A DNA stretch of 64,000 nt, taken from Candidatus Zixiibacteriota bacterium (lineage in GTDB: Bacteria > Zixibacteria > MSB-5A5 > GN15 > PGXB01). The notes under the pieces were generated by a model. The model was not told the origin of the DNA, did not search any database, and saw only the letters and a list, made by a program, of their open reading frames with translations. The DNA lies in the NCBI GenBank assembly GCA_016933695.1, contig JAFGAL010000014.1, positions 16,808 through 80,807 on the forward strand, given 5' to 3'. The first letter of the stretch is position 1, and each line of letters starts with the position of its first letter. Below are positions 62,116 to 64,000 of the stretch, one piece after another. The position numbers were made by a program, and so were the translations under genes.

Positions 62116-62381
62116 CAAGTTATGACCTCCATAACACACTATCAGTTCCTGTAATATATCAACGAATACAGGGGATCGAATGTTCTATGTATAATGTTTC
62201 TTCATGAATGCGAATCTTTCGTAAACGAGGAGCTCCAACATTCTCGCTTGCTTTTTAGAGCTTTTTTGTTATTCTTAAGTTGTTGATTAACAATGGACTT
62301 ATATCCATTCATCCGGATGGCGGTGATTCCGGAACACTATAATACGCATAGAGATAATATAATTTATATTGTGGGCGAATT

Positions 62382-64000
62382 ATGAAAAAAAAGCGCATTC
62401 TCTCATGTTTAATATTGATCCTTCTGGGGCTATCGTCTTTTTCAACGGCGGGAACGCTCTCCTCGAATCTTTCCGCGACTTTAAAAACCGCCGCAAACGG
62501 TGAACGTATCCCGGTGCTGGTAATACTGCCTGACCGGAAAGACGCTATATCATTAAAAGAGAAATTGGTATCATCATATGCCACTCGCGCCGAGCGCCAT
62601 AATCATGGCATGCGATATCTTCAGCGAAGAGCCGATGACGATCAAAAGGGTATTTTGCAGGAACTACACCGGATGGAAACCGCCGGCCTGGCCGCCAAGA
62701 TCAAAAGCCACTGGTTAATCAACGCGGTCACCGCCGAGATCGCCGCATCGGAACTTGAAAAATTGGCATCGCGCAAAGATCTGCTTGAAGTAGGATTGGT
62801 ACCCAAAGCGGTGGGCATTGCACCGCCGAAGCAATCGGATGAATCTCCTGACTTAACCAAATTGGCGGGTGAAATTGAATGGAATATCAAGGCGATCGGC
62901 GCCGATTCGGCCTGGCGTCTGGGATATACCGGCGCCGGGCGGCTGGTCTGTTCGTTCGATACCGGGGTCAAGGGTATCCATCCGGCACTGATTAACGGCT
63001 GGAAAGGTCACGACGGCGACTCAGCCGCGGCCTGGTTTGACCCCATCTATGGCGAGAGTTTTCCGCATTATATTGCTAATGCAGGCAGTTATCCCTGGCA
63101 TGGCACCCATACCACGGGGACCATGGTCGGTATCGACAACGTCACCGGCGACACGATTGGAGTAGCACCCGAGGCGAAATGGATTGCGGCGGGCGTTATC
63201 GACGTTCCTGGAGCATCGATTATCGATGCCTTTGAATGGGCAGCCGATCCCGACGGCGATCCCAACACAATCAGCGATGTCCCCGATGTCATCAATCACA
63301 GTTGGGGAATCACCAACGAAGAGTTCGGATGTAATGACTATTTTTGGGCAATGATCGACAACTCCGAGGCTCTCGGGATCGTGAATATTTTCGCGGCCGG
63401 AAACGATGGGGTAGCTGGGTCAATCAGTAATCCGGCCAATCGCCCCGAATGTTTCGCGGTCGGAGCGCTCGATTCCATTACCACCACTGATACGTTGATT
63501 GCCAACTTCTCCTCACTTGGCCCGTCGGATTGCGACGGTACCACAACCAAACCGGACGTGGTCGCACCCGGAGTGGCGATACGATCATCATATACCACGA
63601 TTCCCTATTACTCCGCCGGAGGAACCTCAATGGCATCGCCCCACGTGTCAGGTGCGGTGGCGCTTCTCCGTCAGGCGGCCCCCGACGCCACGGTCGACGA
63701 GATCAAACAGGCATTGAAAGATGGATGTATTCCGCTGGGAGAATCATCGCCCAATGACACGATGGGATACGGTTTAATCTATATCCCGGCGGCGATTGAG
63801 GCGCTCGCCCCGGCAGCAACATCGGATTTACGGGTGGCCGGATTCAATCACGGCAACCCCGATCCCGGCGCATCGGCAAGCATCCCCGTGTATATCACCA
63901 ACAAGGGAGGTCAGCTGACTGATGTCTACGGTATCATTTCCGGAGGAACGGGAAAAGTCACATATTCTGCTGATGCTGATTCCCTGTATTTCGGAACCGT
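62382..64000 (+). CDS. Secreted subtilase (S8), partial at right edge
   Basis: ATG at 62382 opens a frame that runs unbroken through the window edge (539 codons). It has a signal peptide (LSCLILILLGLSSFSTAG), a long propeptide, and a bacillopeptidase F-like S8 domain with the triad Asp193 (SFDTGVKG), His240 (WHGTHTTG) and Ser416 (GGTSMASPHVSG). After the protease domain an Ig-like/CARDB-type module begins (LRVAGFNHGNPDPGASASIP). The C-terminus, possibly with a sorting domain, is outside the window. It is divergent from the propeller gene. The ribosome-binding site is weak. Confidence 0.9.
   Translation, partial: MKKKRILSCLILILLGLSSFSTAGTLSSNLSATLKTAANGERIPVLVILPDRKDAISLKEKLVSSYATRAERHNHGMRYLQRRADDDQKGILQELHRMETAGLAAKIKSHWLINAVTAEIAASELEKLASRKDLLEVGLVPKAVGIAPPKQSDESPDLTKLAGEIEWNIKAIGADSAWRLGYTGAGRLVCSFDTGVKGIHPALINGWKGHDGDSAAAWFDPIYGESFPHYIANAGSYPWHGTHTTGTMVGIDNVTGDTIGVAPEAKWIAAGVIDVPGASIIDAFEWAADPDGDPNTISDVPDVINHSWGITNEEFGCNDYFWAMIDNSEALGIVNIFAAGNDGVAGSISNPANRPECFAVGALDSITTTDTLIANFSSLGPSDCDGTTTKPDVVAPGVAIRSSYTTIPYYSAGGTSMASPHVSGAVALLRQAAPDATVDEIKQALKDGCIPLGESSPNDTMGYGLIYIPAAIEALAPAATSDLRVAGFNHGNPDPGASASIPVYITNKGGQLTDVYGIISGGTGKVTYSADADSLYFGT

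Overview
The window is a gene-dense, roughly 50% GC bacterial chromosome segment with no tRNA, rRNA, CRISPR array, insertion sequence or recognisable prophage. Several large secreted proteins end in the 'NYPNPFNP' C-terminal sorting domain typical of type IX (Por) secretion cargo, or in paired dockerin-like repeats of the form GDxNxD...GGPAP. With long TPR proteins, FG-GAP repeats and a one-component sigma54 activator, this style fits a Gram-negative lineage of the FCB superphylum. My inference is a Zixibacteria-like candidate phylum; no marker gene here proves it.

Layout. 1-5.5 kb: an ECF-type sigma factor and zinc-finger anti-sigma (partial at the left edge), divergent from a large secreted subtilase. 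5.7-7.1 kb: a sigma54 activator. 7.3-10.9 kb: a ZU5-like lipoprotein, a TPR protein and a TPR/HD-GYP phosphodiesterase. 11.1-13.2 kb: transketolase. 13.5-18.9 kb: the most interesting locus, a compact operon of an ECF-like sigma factor, a small anti-sigma-like protein, a TPR-CHAT caspase-like protease and a secreted subtilase. 19.2-21.5 kb: a decayed sorting-domain gene, an exported protein and a 34-residue peptide gene with its own promoter, ribosome-binding site and terminator. 21.5-36.8 kb, mostly minus strand: acetyltransferases, an M1-like protein without its zinc site, a TrkA/TrkH potassium system, a 15-residue glycine-rich repeat protein, nitroreductase plus S9 peptidase, an unrecognised three-gene envelope operon, a CpeT-like lipoprotein, a SlyD-like FKBP and a cation/proton antiporter.

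37-55 kb is mainly housekeeping: aconitase, a DUF5131 protein, MutM, IscU/NifU, BirA, NadC, MscS, CorA, a Kv-type potassium channel, purine nucleoside phosphorylase, DivIVA, YggS, a ferritin-like protein, alanine racemase, and the redox repressor Rex with a perfect operator over its own promoter. 55.4-64 kb is a secretome cluster: a dockerin/FG-GAP protein, an FG-GAP protein and a propeller protein with sorting domains, and a third subtilase cut by the right edge.

Recurrent themes are secreted proteolysis (three subtilases, one S9 peptidase, one CHAT protease, one inactive M1), extracytoplasmic-type sigma regulation, and ion homeostasis (Trk, CPA antiporter, CorA, MscS, Kv channel). Two gene ends open at the window edges (1-660 minus and 62382-64000 plus) were translated directly from the sequence, as were the short peptide genes.
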